Shown here: piece after piece, positions 7,698 to 17,390 of the stretch
How positions within the stretch are numbered: the stretch's first letter is position 1
Layout: each line of letters opens with the position of its first letter
NCBI GenBank assembly: GCA_963721385.1
Contig: CAVRJB010000019.1
Location: 1,054,001-1,118,000, forward strand
Length of the DNA stretch: 64,000 bases
Reading direction: 5' to 3'
Source: DAOMFB01 sp963721385
GTDB taxonomy: Bacteria; Acidobacteriota; Thermoanaerobaculia; UBA5066
The notes under the pieces: generated by a model
Database searches by the model: none
What the model was told of the DNA's origin: nothing
The model's input: only the letters and a program-made list of their open reading frames with translations
Program-made: the position numbers and the translations under genes

Positions 7698-8855
7698 TCA
7701 CGAAGCGGCCTTGGCGGCGCTCTTCTCGCGCCAGGCCTTCAGGACCGCCGCTTCGCGCTCGGCCGTCACGCCCGACTTCATCTTCTCCTGCCGTTCCTTC
7801 GGCAGCTTCCGCCACCAGTCGAGCGTGTCTTTCACCGTCACCGCGAGCGGGCGGAACGCCAACCCCTTCGCCATCGCGCGCGCGATGCTCGTGCTGTTCG
7901 CGCCCGCGTTCTCTCCGGTCGGCGGCAGCCAGACGGGCATGTCGCTCCAGGCCTCGACCTTCTGCTCCTCGAGGAAGGGCGCCGGCACCCAGATGAACTT
8001 CGCGTCGCTGGCGCTCACGGTCCTGCAGGTGTCGAGGAGGCCGCCGATCCCGAGAGTCTTCGCCGGGCCGGTGGCGTTGAAGACGCCGGTCGTCGTCGTG
8101 TCGAGCAGGCGGATCGTCCAGTCGGCGAGGTCCCTCACGTCGATGAACTGCACCGGGTCCGACGGGACGCCGGGCGCGAGAACGTCGCCCCCGCGGGCCA
8201 CGCGGACCGGCCAGTAGGTGAAGCGGTCGGAGCTGTCGTCGGGCCCGACGATGAGGCCGGGGCGGATGTTCGTCACATGGCCCGGCATCGCCTTCTCGGC
8301 CGCCTGCTCGCACAGGGCCTTCAGCGCACCGTAGTTCTCGCCGGTGACCTTCTCCGCCGCCTCCTCCTTGGTCGTCGCGACCGGCGAATTCTCGTCGCAA
8401 GGTTTCGACGTGTCGGCGTAGACGGAGATCGACGAGATGAAGACGTACTGGCCGATGTTCCCCTTGAGCGACTCCATCGCCGTCCGGATCTGCCGCGGGA
8501 AGTAGCCCGACGTGTCGACGACGGCGTCCCATTTCCGTCCTTCGAGCGGCTTCGTCGACTCGTTCCGGTCGCCGTGCAGCTGCTCCAGCTCCGGGAAGAG
8601 ACCGGGGTTGCTCTTGCCGCGGTTGAAGAGGGTGATCGTCCAACCGCCCTTCCGCGCGCTCTCGACGAGAGCGGGGCCGAGGAACCGGGTGCCGCCCAGG
8701 ATCAGCAGCGTTTTCTTCTTCTTCGGGTCCGACGGGGGCTCGTTGTCGCGGACCGCCGCCATCGCGGGGAGGCCCGCGAGGGCGGCTCCGGCGGCGGCGG
8801 TCTTCAGGAAATCGCGACGGGAGGTTCCGGCCTCGTCACGGCTCGTCTTCGGCAT
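7698..8855 (-). CDS. Tat-exported NAD-dependent epimerase/dehydratase-like protein
   Basis: 385 aa. The N-terminus has a Tat signal (SRRDFLK, residues 12-18, then an Ala-rich core). The mature part is an extended SDR-type Rossmann domain: GGTRFLG near residue 54 for NAD binding, DVVDTSGY-like strand, SSISVY and a YGALK (YxxxK) active site. This resembles the isoflavone-reductase/epimerase group found with Tat signals in several phyla. Substrate unknown. A purine-rich Shine-Dalgarno (AAGGAG) precedes the ATG. Confidence 0.85.
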   Translation of the reverse strand: MPKTSRDEAGTSRRDFLKTAAAGAALAGLPAMAAVRDNEPPSDPKKKKTLLILGGTRFLGPALVESARKGGWTITLFNRGKSNPGLFPELEQLHGDRNESTKPLEGRKWDAVVDTSGYFPRQIRTAMESLKGNIGQYVFISSISVYADTSKPCDENSPVATTKEEAAEKVTGENYGALKALCEQAAEKAMPGHVTNIRPGLIVGPDDSSDRFTYWPVRVARGGDVLAPGVPSDPVQFIDVRDLADWTIRLLDTTTTGVFNATGPAKTLGIGGLLDTCRTVSASDAKFIWVPAPFLEEQKVEAWSDMPVWLPPTGENAGANSTSIARAMAKGLAFRPLAVTVKDTLDWWRKLPKERQEKMKSGVTAEREAAVLKAWREKSAAKAAS

Positions 8856-8892
8856 GGGCAGACTCCTTCAAGAGCTTTCTACGCCCGGGCGG

Positions 8893-10170
8893 TCAGGTTG
8901 TTTCCGGAAGGTGTTCGGGCCGGAGCAGGTCGAAGACGGTCTTCACCGGCGTGAACGCCTCGATCGGGATCTCGACGAAGAGGGTCTTCCAGCCGGCCAT
9001 GGCGCCGTTCCAGAGCCCGGGCCTCTCGAGGGCTTTCAGGTCGCGCCCGTCCTTCGTCTTCCGCGCGATGAAGACCGCGCCTTCGTCGACGAAGTCGACC
9101 AGAGGGAAGGGCCGGCCGCTCGCGTCCCGGAGGGAGACGGCGAGGTCGACCGGGTTGAAATGCGTCGAAGCCTTCCAGATGGCGGCCTGCCCGGGGTCCG
9201 AGAGGTCGACCTCTGACGACTCGACGATCTGAAGGGCCGGCGCGTCGTCCGGCCCCGCCACCCAGAAGGGCCCGCCGCCCGGCTCCCCCTGATTCCGGAC
9301 GACGCCTGCGACGCGGACGGGGCGCCCGTCTGCGCGCGCGGCGCCCTCGATCTCGAGGAGCGAGCCGACGAGGAGCTTCTTCCAGAGGATCCCCGCTGCC
9401 GCGCGTTCCTCGCGTTGGACGTTGTCGATGTTCTTCACGAGGACGACGTCCCCGCCGGAGGCCTCGAGGTTCGAAAGGAGCGCGCCGTGTCCGCCGGGGC
9501 GAAAGAAGAGCCTCCCGTCGGCGAGCCGGAAGGGGCGGTTCTCGAGGTCGACGGCGACGGTGTCGGTCGAAGGCTCCTGATGGGAGAAGACGACTTCGAA
9601 CCTGACGCCGAGCTGCCGGGCGAGGCGGGCCCCGGAGCCGTCGAGCCGCTCGCGGAACGCCGCCTCGTGCTCCGGGGGAACGGTGACGTGGAGGCGGCAG
9701 AGGCCACCGGCGTCGCGCGCGACGGCGGCCGCCTCGACGAGGTGCTCCTCGAACGGCGTCCGCGCCCCGTCCGAGTAACGATGAAACGGGACGAGCCCCT
9801 TCGGGAGGTCGCGGAGCGCGTCGAGGCTCTCCGTGAACGGGAAGCGCCCGGCGATCTCGAGGAACCGGGCCCTCTCTTTCGTGTCGCCCCCCTCGAGGCC
9901 GGCAAACAACCGGCTCGCCGCGCCCGAGGCCGGAACGAACTTCGAGAGGCGCCCGGCACGCGAGGCCTTCTCCCAGAGGGCGAGAAGCCCGGCGTGCCGC
10001 TCGGTGCCGATCCGCTCGACGCCGTCCCCGACGGTCGCGGGACGGAGAAGGCGCGCGGGAGCAGGCGGCCTCGCGAAGAGAGCGAGCTGGCGAAGGACCT
10101 CGTCCCCGGTCAGGCCGTGGGCCGCGATCTGCCGGAGGTCGGCGTCGGTCAGGGGCGGACGCGGACTCAA
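8893..10170 (-). CDS. DUF4301 family protein
   Basis: 425 aa using TTG at 10170, which overlaps the rmlA stop (TTGA) and gives translational coupling; the longer upstream frame lies inside rmlA and is not needed. Conserved DUF4301-like stretches are KFVPASGAASRLFAGL near residue 80, PKGLVPFH and FRPGGHGALLSNLE. The middle resembles a nucleotidyltransferase-type sugar-nucleotide fold, and the coupling with rmlA suggests a sugar-phosphate role, but function is not established. Confidence 0.82.
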   Translation of the reverse strand: MSPRPPLTDADLRQIAAHGLTGDEVLRQLALFARPPAPARLLRPATVGDGVERIGTERHAGLLALWEKASRAGRLSKFVPASGAASRLFAGLEGGDTKERARFLEIAGRFPFTESLDALRDLPKGLVPFHRYSDGARTPFEEHLVEAAAVARDAGGLCRLHVTVPPEHEAAFRERLDGSGARLARQLGVRFEVVFSHQEPSTDTVAVDLENRPFRLADGRLFFRPGGHGALLSNLEASGGDVVLVKNIDNVQREERAAAGILWKKLLVGSLLEIEGAARADGRPVRVAGVVRNQGEPGGGPFWVAGPDDAPALQIVESSEVDLSDPGQAAIWKASTHFNPVDLAVSLRDASGRPFPLVDFVDEGAVFIARKTKDGRDLKALERPGLWNGAMAGWKTLFVEIPIEAFTPVKTVFDLLRPEHLPETT

Positions 10171-11054
10171 GAGGATTGCACGGGTGTCGTCTCCTCGAGC
10201 ATCCGGAGGAGGTACTTCCCGTAGTCGCTCGCCTTCATCGGCTCGACGAGACGACGGATGCCGTCCGCGGTGATCCAGCCCAGGTGGTAGGCGACCTCCT
10301 CGGGGCAGGAGATCTTCAGCCCCTGGCGCGCCTCGATCGCCTGGATGAAGGTCGACGCCATCATGAGGGCCTCGGGCGTCCCCGTGTCGAGCCACGCCAT
10401 CCCGCGCCCGAAGATCTCGACGTGGAGGTCGCCGAGCGCGAGGTAGGCCCGGTTGACGTCGGTGATCTCCAGCTCGCCCCGCGGCGACGGCGAAAGCCGC
10501 GCGGCGATCTCGAGCACCCGGTTGTCGTAGAAGTAGAGCCCCGTCACGGCGAAGGGGGAGCGCGGGTTCGCGGGCTTCTCTTCGAGCCCCACGGCCTTCC
10601 CGTCCGCCCCGAACTCGACGACGCCGTAGCGCTGCGGATCGAGGACGCGGTAGGCGAAGACGGTCGCGCCGGATGCCCGCTTTGCGGCGGCCTGAAGAAG
10701 CTCCGGAAGGCCGTGGCCGTAGAAGATGTTGTCGCCGAGCGCGAGGGCGACCCGCTCCTTCCCGACGAAGTCGCGCCCGATCAGGAAAGCCTGCGCGAGC
10801 CCGTCCGGGCGCGGCTGGACCGCGTAAGAGATCCGGACTCCGAATCGAGCGCCGTCGCCGAGAAGCCGTACGAATCCTGGCTGGTCCTCCGGCGTCGTGA
10901 TGACGAGGATGTCGCGGATCCCCGCGTGCATCAGCGTCGAGAGCGGGTAATAGACCATCGGCTTGTCGTAGACGGGACAGAGCTGCTTGCTGACGGCGAG
11001 CGTCATCGGGTGCAGCCGCGTCCCGGACCCGCCAGCCAGGATGATTCCCTTCAT
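10167..11054 (-). CDS. rmlA: Glucose-1-phosphate thymidylyltransferase
   Basis: 295 aa, normal length for the short RmlA type. GGSGTRLHPMT (8-18) is the nucleotide-binding loop. KQLCPVYDKPMVYYPL, LGDNIFYG and WLDTGTPEAL are diagnostic of RmlA/RfbA. It makes dTDP-glucose from dTTP and glucose-1-phosphate, the first step of dTDP-rhamnose synthesis. The other rml genes are not in the window; its partner here is the DUF4301 gene. Confidence 0.97.
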   Translation of the reverse strand: MKGIILAGGSGTRLHPMTLAVSKQLCPVYDKPMVYYPLSTLMHAGIRDILVITTPEDQPGFVRLLGDGARFGVRISYAVQPRPDGLAQAFLIGRDFVGKERVALALGDNIFYGHGLPELLQAAAKRASGATVFAYRVLDPQRYGVVEFGADGKAVGLEEKPANPRSPFAVTGLYFYDNRVLEIAARLSPSPRGELEITDVNRAYLALGDLHVEIFGRGMAWLDTGTPEALMMASTFIQAIEARQGLKISCPEEVAYHLGWITADGIRRLVEPMKASDYGKYLLRMLEETTPVQSS

Positions 11055-11164
11055 GTGGCTCTCCCGGAAGAGGATACCCGGAAGAGAGGTCTGGCGCGGA
11101 GAGCCTTCCGACCGGCCTGTCCGTAAACTTCGGCCGGGAAGGGACGTATCACGACAGGGAGGCG

Positions 11165-13630
11165 GTGCGTGAGGATTCTGCTTCGGGAGCGATGTTCACG
11201 GTGAGGCGCTGGGCGTTGCCGCTGGCGGGCCTTCTCGGCCTCGCCCTTTACGCGGCGCTTCTGCCGTTTTACTCCGCCGCCCAGCCGCGCGGCCTCTCGA
11301 TTACCCGGAGCGACGCCCGCCGGATCGCCGACGTGGAGGCGGAGAGGCTCGGCGTGCCGCTCGAGCGGAGCTGGGCGGTCGTGACCTGGGAGGACTCAGA
11401 CATCCTCGAGCGGGAGTTCCGCGGCAGCGCGGAGCGGCGCAGAAACGCTCTCTCCGATCCGGTCGTCGGGCCGCGTCTCGGCGGCTACAAGGTGACATAT
11501 TTCCGCCTCGGCCTCGAAAAGGCCCCGTCGGCGGGCGACGTCCTCGTCGGCGTCGACGGGAAGGTCCTCTGGGCGCTCCGCCGATTCCGGACCGAGGAGC
11601 CGGGGGCGTCGCCGGCCCCCGAAGCGCTCCGCGCCCGGGCGGACGCCTTCGTCGCGTCGCGCGAGTTCCCGGGCGCGCCGGACCCCGTCTTCGAAGACGT
11701 CCGGCCGAACGTCCTCCGCGGGCGAACCGACAACCTCTTTCGCTACCGCGTGAAGCCGTTGATCCCGGTCGGCGACGTCGTTTTCTACCTCGGCGTCCAG
11801 TTCGCGGGCGACACGCCGGCGGGCTGGGTCCTCCTCGAGGAGTACGCCGACGGCCGCCGATTCCGGAGCGACTTCGGCGGGAACGTGGCACTCACCTTCG
11901 TCCGGTTCGGGTTGACGTTCGCCCTCCTGATCGGCCTCCTCGTGGTCTTCCTCCGGAAATACCACGCGGGAGAGGTCGGAGTCGAAACGGGGAAGATCCT
12001 GTTCGCGGTCATGCTAGGCGCCTCGCTCCTCGGGGGCGCCCTCCTCGCCTCGCTCGCCGCCTTCCAGACGCAGCTCGGTCCCATCGACGCGTTGCAGACG
12101 GCGTGGGCGATCTTCGGGTTCCGGTTCCTCCTCTACGACCTTCCGCTCTGCCTCCTCGTCTTCGTGGCGTGGGCGGTGGGGGAGAGCACCGCCCGCGAGC
12201 GGTGGGGCGCCCGGCTGGCGTCGTTCGACGCGTTTCTCAAGCGCGACGCCGTGAACGCCACGGTCGGCGGCTCGGTCCTGACGGGCGTCGCCGCGGCGCC
12301 CGCGATCGCCGCGGCGTCGCTCGTCGCCGGCCTGCCGCTTCTCCTCTCGGGACGCGCGTTTCCGGCGCTCGGCGAGGGCACGATCGTCGTGCTGGGCTCC
12401 TCCGGGGCCGCGCTGACGGCCGTCGTGACGTCCTTCCTCGGGGCGCTCACCGGCGCCGCGGTGGCGCTTCTCTGCGTCCTCGGGTCGCTCTGGCGGAAGG
12501 GACGCCTGGTGCTCGGTCTCCTCTTCGCGACGGCGGTCGGCGTCTTCATGATGGGCCTTTCGCGGCCCGTCGCCCCGGTGACGGCGTCCCTCGTCGTCGG
12601 CCTCGGCGGCGCGGCGGCGGCGGTCGCGGTCTTCCTCGCGTCGGACCTTCTCGCCGCGGCGACGGCCATCTTCGGCGCCTCGCTCATCACGGCGCTCGGG
12701 CCGCTCCTCCCCGGCCTCTCGGGGCGCGCGCTGGCCGGTCCGGTTCTCGCGCTCGTCGTTCCGGTCGCCGGCCTGACCCTCTTCGGGCTCGCGGGGCTCG
12801 CGACGCGGCGAAAGGTCGAGTACGCGTACGAGGACCTCGCCCCCCACGTGAAGCGGATCGTCGAGCGCGAGAGGATCAAGGCCGAGATCGACGCAGCGAA
12901 CCGGATCCAGTCCGCCCTCCTCCCCGCGCGCGAGCCGTCGCTCGGCGGGACGGAGCTTTCGTCCCACTACCGCGCGGCGACCGAGATCGGCGGCGACTAT
13001 TTCGACTTCCTCCACCTTCCGGGAGGCCGGCTCGGGCTCGCTTTCGGCGACGTGTCGGGGCACGGCCTGACGAGCGGCATCGTCATGGCGATGGCGAAGT
13101 CCGCGCTCCTCGTGCAGGTGGACTACGACCCCTCGCCCCGGCGCGTCCTCGAGGTCCTGAACGACGTCGTCCTCAAGACCGCGCCGAAGCGGATCCTGAT
13201 GACTTTCTTCTTCGGCGTTCTCGACCTCGACGGGCGGACGCTCCGCTATTCCTCCGCCGGGCACCTCGACCCCTACGTCTACCGCTCCCGCGAGGGAAGG
13301 CTCGAGGAGCTCTCGGCGTGGGGATTTCCGCTCGGCGTTCGGCGCCGATCTCCCTTCGTCGAGCACGAGGCGCAGTTCGAGATCGGCGACCGGCTCATCC
13401 TCTACAGCGACGGCCTCATCGAGGCGCTCGACGACCGGGGCGAGCCGTTCGGCTTTGCGCGCTTCGAAGAGATCCTCTCCAAGCACGGCGGGGAGAGCGC
13501 CGCCGAAATCAAGCACGCCCTCCTCGACGCGGTCTCCACCTTCACGCGGAACCGCCCGCCCGAGGACGATCAGACGCTCGTCGTCGTCTCCTTCGAGGAG
13601 GCGGCCGAGGAGGCCCTCCGGGCGAGCTGA
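11165..13630 (+). CDS. Integral-membrane SpoIIE/PP2C-type serine phosphatase
   Basis: 821 aa from GTG 11165; an ATG at 11192 (MFTVRRW) is an equally good start, both having a GGGAG-type ribosome site a few bases upstream. One helix near 15-35 precedes an extracytoplasmic segment to about 240, followed by many membrane helices (about 240-545). The cytoplasmic PP2C/SpoIIE domain spans 575-815 with the metal sites EIGGDYFD, FGDVSGHG and YSDGL and the final EDDQT. Such enzymes dephosphorylate anti-sigma-antagonist proteins in partner-switching pathways. No STAS or anti-sigma gene lies nearby. Divergent from rmlA with 110 bases between. Confidence 0.9.
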   Translation: MREDSASGAMFTVRRWALPLAGLLGLALYAALLPFYSAAQPRGLSITRSDARRIADVEAERLGVPLERSWAVVTWEDSDILEREFRGSAERRRNALSDPVVGPRLGGYKVTYFRLGLEKAPSAGDVLVGVDGKVLWALRRFRTEEPGASPAPEALRARADAFVASREFPGAPDPVFEDVRPNVLRGRTDNLFRYRVKPLIPVGDVVFYLGVQFAGDTPAGWVLLEEYADGRRFRSDFGGNVALTFVRFGLTFALLIGLLVVFLRKYHAGEVGVETGKILFAVMLGASLLGGALLASLAAFQTQLGPIDALQTAWAIFGFRFLLYDLPLCLLVFVAWAVGESTARERWGARLASFDAFLKRDAVNATVGGSVLTGVAAAPAIAAASLVAGLPLLLSGRAFPALGEGTIVVLGSSGAALTAVVTSFLGALTGAAVALLCVLGSLWRKGRLVLGLLFATAVGVFMMGLSRPVAPVTASLVVGLGGAAAAVAVFLASDLLAAATAIFGASLITALGPLLPGLSGRALAGPVLALVVPVAGLTLFGLAGLATRRKVEYAYEDLAPHVKRIVERERIKAEIDAANRIQSALLPAREPSLGGTELSSHYRAATEIGGDYFDFLHLPGGRLGLAFGDVSGHGLTSGIVMAMAKSALLVQVDYDPSPRRVLEVLNDVVLKTAPKRILMTFFFGVLDLDGRTLRYSSAGHLDPYVYRSREGRLEELSAWGFPLGVRRRSPFVEHEAQFEIGDRLILYSDGLIEALDDRGEPFGFARFEEILSKHGGESAAEIKHALLDAVSTFTRNRPPEDDQTLVVVSFEEAAEEALRAS

Positions 13631-13655
13631 AGGCCGGGTTCGCCCCCGCCGGGCG

Positions 13656-14324
13656 CTACTGCTTCAGCTGGATCTTCGACCCGGCGGGGACGAGCTTCAG
13701 GATCGCGATGATCCCGGCGGAGCTGTTCGACGAGTCGAGCTTCAGGGTGAGCGTCCCGCCCCCCTCGGTCTGCTTCAGCGGCGTGTTGGGGCCGAAGCCG
13801 GCCGCGCCCCAGCTGAAAGCCCGGGCACTGCCGGGGGCGCCGGTGTCCGCCTTCTGCTCCTTCATCTCGTTGCCGATCTTGGCGGATGTGAGGTCGGAGC
13901 TGCTCTCACCCTTGATGTTCAGCGCGCCCTGCTTGTTCTGGGTGTCCAGAGGCGTTGTCTTATCCTGCGCCGTGGTCCCGGCGGGACTATTCATCTTGAT
14001 GTAGGCGTCGTCGTACTTGAACTGAGTCGCCGCCGGGGAATGCGGGCCGCCGCCTGGGCCAGCGAATCCCCGCGCCTCGCCGCGGTGCCGGCCCTTCGCG
14101 ACGTTCCCCTGGAGAAAAACGAAGTCGGCGGTCTTTCCGTCGCCGTTCAGGATGACCTGGACGTCGTAATGACCGGCCTTCAGGACGTTGCCGTCGGAGA
14201 GCTGGACGTTCTGCTTGAAGGTGATCGCCGTCCGAAACGCGTCGTACGCAGCGCCTGCGGTGAAGGCGGCAAGGACGAAAAGAACGGTCGCAGCGGCGAC
14301 AAGGACGACGCGAAACCTCTTCAT
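13656..14324 (-). CDS. Secreted protein of unknown function
   Basis: 222 aa. A clear signal peptide occupies residues 1-25 (basic start, Val/Ala core, cleavage near AGAAY). The mature protein has beta-rich ends separated by a Gly/Ser/Thr/Asp-rich middle. ATG at 14324 has an AGGAGG site five bases upstream. It converges on the phosphatase gene (25-base gap) and diverges from the spermidine-synthase fusion. No family recognised. Confidence 0.75.
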   Translation of the reverse strand: MKRFRVVLVAAATVLFVLAAFTAGAAYDAFRTAITFKQNVQLSDGNVLKAGHYDVQVILNGDGKTADFVFLQGNVAKGRHRGEARGFAGPGGGPHSPAATQFKYDDAYIKMNSPAGTTAQDKTTPLDTQNKQGALNIKGESSSDLTSAKIGNEMKEQKADTGAPGSARAFSWGAAGFGPNTPLKQTEGGGTLTLKLDSSNSSAGIIAILKLVPAGSKIQLKQ

Positions 14325-14338
14325 AATGCCTCCTGGTT

Positions 14339-17329
14339 TTGAGGAATTCTACTCCTGCAACTCAGTCTCGGACGACGCTCGCCGTCCTCGCCGCCAGTTT
14401 CTTCCTGACGGGCGCCGCCGGCCTCGTCTACGAGGTCGTGTGGGCGCGGCACCTCGCGCTCCTCTTCGGCTCGACCGCCGAGGCCGTCGGCCTCGTCCTC
14501 GCCGTCTACATGGCGGGGCTCGGCCTCGGGGCGCCGCTCTTCGGGCGCCTGGCCGACCGGTCGCGCTCTCCCCTCCTTCTCTACGCCGCGCTCGAGGCGG
14601 GCATCGGCCTGCTCGCGCTCTCGACCTCGCCGCTCCTCGCTTTCGTCCGGGCCGCCTATCCCGCTCTCGCGGGGGGCGCGTCGGGTCTCGCGCTCGCCGG
14701 CGCGAAGGCGCTCCTCTCGGCGGCGGTTCTCCTTCCGGCGACGCTCCTGATGGGGGGGACGCTCCCCGCCCTTTCGCGCGCTCTCGGGCGGGATGCGACT
14801 CGCGCACCCCGCACGGTCGCTCTCCTTTACGCGCTGAACGTGACGGGTGCGGTGGCGGGGACGCTGCTCGCGGGCTTCCTGTTCGTCGAGCGGCTCGGCC
14901 TCGCCCGGACGATGGCCCTCGCCGCCGCGGCCGACCTCGCGGTGGCCGCGACGGTCTTTGGAGCGTCTCGCGGCGGAGCGGAAGCAACTGGCACGGCGGA
15001 GAGACGGGAGGAAAGCCCGGCGGCCGGCCTGCCGGTGCGCCACCGGGCCGCGGCGCTGATCGGCCTCTTCGGCTCGGGCGCGACATTCATGGCGTACGAG
15101 GTCGTCTTCACGCGGCTCTTCGGAATCGTCTTCGGCGTCTCGTCGTACGCTTTCGCCCTGACGCTCGCGGTCTGTCTCGCGGGGCTCGGCACCGGGGGCT
15201 TCCTCGCGGCGCGACTCGTTGCGCGCCGGCCCGCGACGCTCGGGGCGTTCGGGGCTTCGCAGATCGCGGTGGCGCTCGCGGCTGCGCTCGCGAGCCTCGC
15301 CGTACCCCTCGTCCCGTGGGGGGTCGCGCTCGCGCGGCAGATCCCCGAGCTCGGCTTCGAACAGACCCTCGCCGTGAAGGCCGCCCTCGCCGCGGCGCTC
15401 CTCTTTCCGCTGTCGCTCGTCGCGGGGCTTGCGGTTCCCCTCCTCCTGGCGTGGATCGCGCGCGACGCGGGCCGGCTCGGCGCGCGGATCGGCGGCGCGT
15501 CGCTTGCGAACACCGCGGGGACGCTCTTCGGCAGCCTGCTGACCGGCTTCGTCCTCGTGGCCGCGCTCGGCTCGCAGCGGACGCTCCGGCTCGCCGCGGC
15601 GGCGAGCCTCGCGACGGGCGTCGCCGTCATCCTTCTCGAGCGTGGGCGGCGCGGGCTCGGGGCCGTCGTCGCGGCGGTCCCGGTCGGCGCGTTCCTTGCG
15701 TTCTCGCCGACCTGGCCACAGTGGGTCTTCCTCCGCTCGGATACGGCGCCGCGCCAGCGGCCCGCGTCGACGTGGCAGGAATTCGAGGACCGGGTGACGC
15801 TCGCCGGGCGCGAGACGCTCTTCTTGGAGGAGGGGCGCAACGCCACCGTGGCGGTCGTCGCGTCGTCCTCGACGCGGACGCTCCTTTCGAACGGGCACCC
15901 CGAGGCGTCGGACACGGGCGACATGCAGACGCAGTGGTTTGTCGGCGCGCTGCCCCTCGCGCTCCACCCCGGGCCGGTGGACGTTCTCGTCGTGGGCCTC
16001 GCATCGGGCGTCACGGCGGGGACGGCGGCGCGCGTGCCGGACGTCATGCGAGTCGACGTCGTCGAGCTCGAGCCCGCGATGGCGCGGGCCGCGGCGTTCT
16101 TCGGGCACGTCAACTTCGGCGTCCTCTCGAACCCGAAGGTGAACCGGATCGCCGACGACGCCCGGAGCTTCGTCCGGACGGTGCCGCGCCGCTGGGACGT
16201 CGTCGTCTCCGAGCCGTCGAATCTCTGGAGACCGGGCGTGGCGTCGCTCTTCACGGCGGACTTCTACGCGGACGCGCGGAAGGTCCTGAAGCCCCGGGGG
16301 CTCTTCGCCCAGTGGGTCCAGACGTACGGCCTCGGCTTCGACTCGCTCCGGCGCGTCCTGGCGACGTTCGGGCGGACGTTTCCCGAGGTCCAGGTCTGGT
16401 GGGTCGACGGGGGGAATCTCGTCCTCCTCGGCTCCGACGCTCCGATGCCGCTCCTCGGCCTGCGGATGGAAGCCCTCTTCGGAGGACTCTTCGCCGACGA
16501 GACGAGACGCTTTGCGGGTGCCGCCTCCCCGGCGGAGCTCGGGGCGCGGTTTCTGCTCGGCACCGCGGAGGTGGAGGCGGTCGCGGCAGGCGCTCCGGTT
16601 CACACCGATGACCGGCCGAGCCTCGAGTTTGAGGCGGTGAAGGGGCTGTTCACGGCAAAGGGGGGAAACGGGCTCCGGCTGCTCCAGGAGAAGCTCGGCC
16701 GCGGCGTCGGTCCGCCGCCCCATGCCGGGGAGCCTGCGTCCGCCGTCGAGACGTGGCGAGGGCTCGCGGGAATGTATGAGTCGATCGGCGAGCTGGCGCT
16801 TGCCCGGGCTGCCGCCCTCCGTGCCGCGGACGGCGATGGAGGGCCGGCCGCGTTTATCCTCGCCGCACGGCTCGCCTTCGAGGAGGGCGACGTCGACGAC
16901 GCTCGGAGCCTCCTGGCCGAGGGCCGGCGCCGTGGGCCTCCGCCGAGTTCGTTGCGGGACACGGCTCTGATCGAGGCCCGGATCGCGCTCCGGGACGGGA
17001 AGCCGTCTGACGCCGTGGAGGTGCTCACAGGCGTGGGGCGTGTCGGTCTCCTGCGGCTCGAGGCCCTCCTCCGCGCGGGCCGGAACGGCGAGGCCCTCGA
17101 CGAGGCCGAGCTGCTTCTCGGGACGGCGAGGCTCGGAGGCGAGGTCGGCGCGGCCGAGGTCGTCGGGGTCTGGGAGCGGCTTGCCTCCCTCCCCGCCACG
17201 GCGGAGGAGACGGTACGCGCCCGGTCGCTCGTAGCGACGAAGCCGCCCGCCGGTGTCGGCTTTCCGCGCTTGCCGCGCGAAGCGGCGCTCACGGCCCTCG
17301 GTGGCAAGGTGCTCGGGCCCGATCACTGA
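14339..17329 (+). CDS. Fused MFS transporter / spermidine-synthase-like protein with TPR-like tail
   Basis: 996 aa, TTG start at 14339. Residues 10-430 form about 12 membrane helices of the fused MFS/spermidine-synthase family (GLVYEVVWAR, LGLGAPLFGRLADR). Residues 480-700 are a Rossmann methyltransferase-like domain of the spermidine-synthase type, including NGHPEASDTGD, LVVGLASGVT and VSEPSNLWRPG. From about 740 the protein is Ala/Leu/Arg-rich and helical, like TPR repeats. The membrane fusion is widespread but its reaction is uncertain; loss of canonical polyamine residues cannot be judged here. The start is only 15 bases from the divergent gene and lacks a clear ribosome site, so an internal start is possible. 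Confidence 0.85.
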   Translation: MRNSTPATQSRTTLAVLAASFFLTGAAGLVYEVVWARHLALLFGSTAEAVGLVLAVYMAGLGLGAPLFGRLADRSRSPLLLYAALEAGIGLLALSTSPLLAFVRAAYPALAGGASGLALAGAKALLSAAVLLPATLLMGGTLPALSRALGRDATRAPRTVALLYALNVTGAVAGTLLAGFLFVERLGLARTMALAAAADLAVAATVFGASRGGAEATGTAERREESPAAGLPVRHRAAALIGLFGSGATFMAYEVVFTRLFGIVFGVSSYAFALTLAVCLAGLGTGGFLAARLVARRPATLGAFGASQIAVALAAALASLAVPLVPWGVALARQIPELGFEQTLAVKAALAAALLFPLSLVAGLAVPLLLAWIARDAGRLGARIGGASLANTAGTLFGSLLTGFVLVAALGSQRTLRLAAAASLATGVAVILLERGRRGLGAVVAAVPVGAFLAFSPTWPQWVFLRSDTAPRQRPASTWQEFEDRVTLAGRETLFLEEGRNATVAVVASSSTRTLLSNGHPEASDTGDMQTQWFVGALPLALHPGPVDVLVVGLASGVTAGTAARVPDVMRVDVVELEPAMARAAAFFGHVNFGVLSNPKVNRIADDARSFVRTVPRRWDVVVSEPSNLWRPGVASLFTADFYADARKVLKPRGLFAQWVQTYGLGFDSLRRVLATFGRTFPEVQVWWVDGGNLVLLGSDAPMPLLGLRMEALFGGLFADETRRFAGAASPAELGARFLLGTAEVEAVAAGAPVHTDDRPSLEFEAVKGLFTAKGGNGLRLLQEKLGRGVGPPPHAGEPASAVETWRGLAGMYESIGELALARAAALRAADGDGGPAAFILAARLAFEEGDVDDARSLLAEGRRRGPPPSSLRDTALIEARIALRDGKPSDAVEVLTGVGRVGLLRLEALLRAGRNGEALDEAELLLGTARLGGEVGAAEVVGVWERLASLPATAEETVRARSLVATKPPAGVGFPRLPREAALTALGGKVLGPDH

Positions 17330-17390
17330 CCGGCCCGGGCTCCGGTGCTAGCATCGGGCGTCTCGAAGAAATACGCACAAGGAGATCTGC

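Noticed and set aside
12014..14004. Frames of 500 to 630 codons overlapping the SpoIIE phosphatase
   Set aside because: Charged, low-complexity sequence with no domains; the phosphatase frame carries all the conserved motifs.
14321..17326. A 1001-codon minus-strand frame opposite the MFS/spermidine-synthase gene
   Set aside because: Arg/Glu-rich shadow typical of GC-rich coding DNA; no family features.
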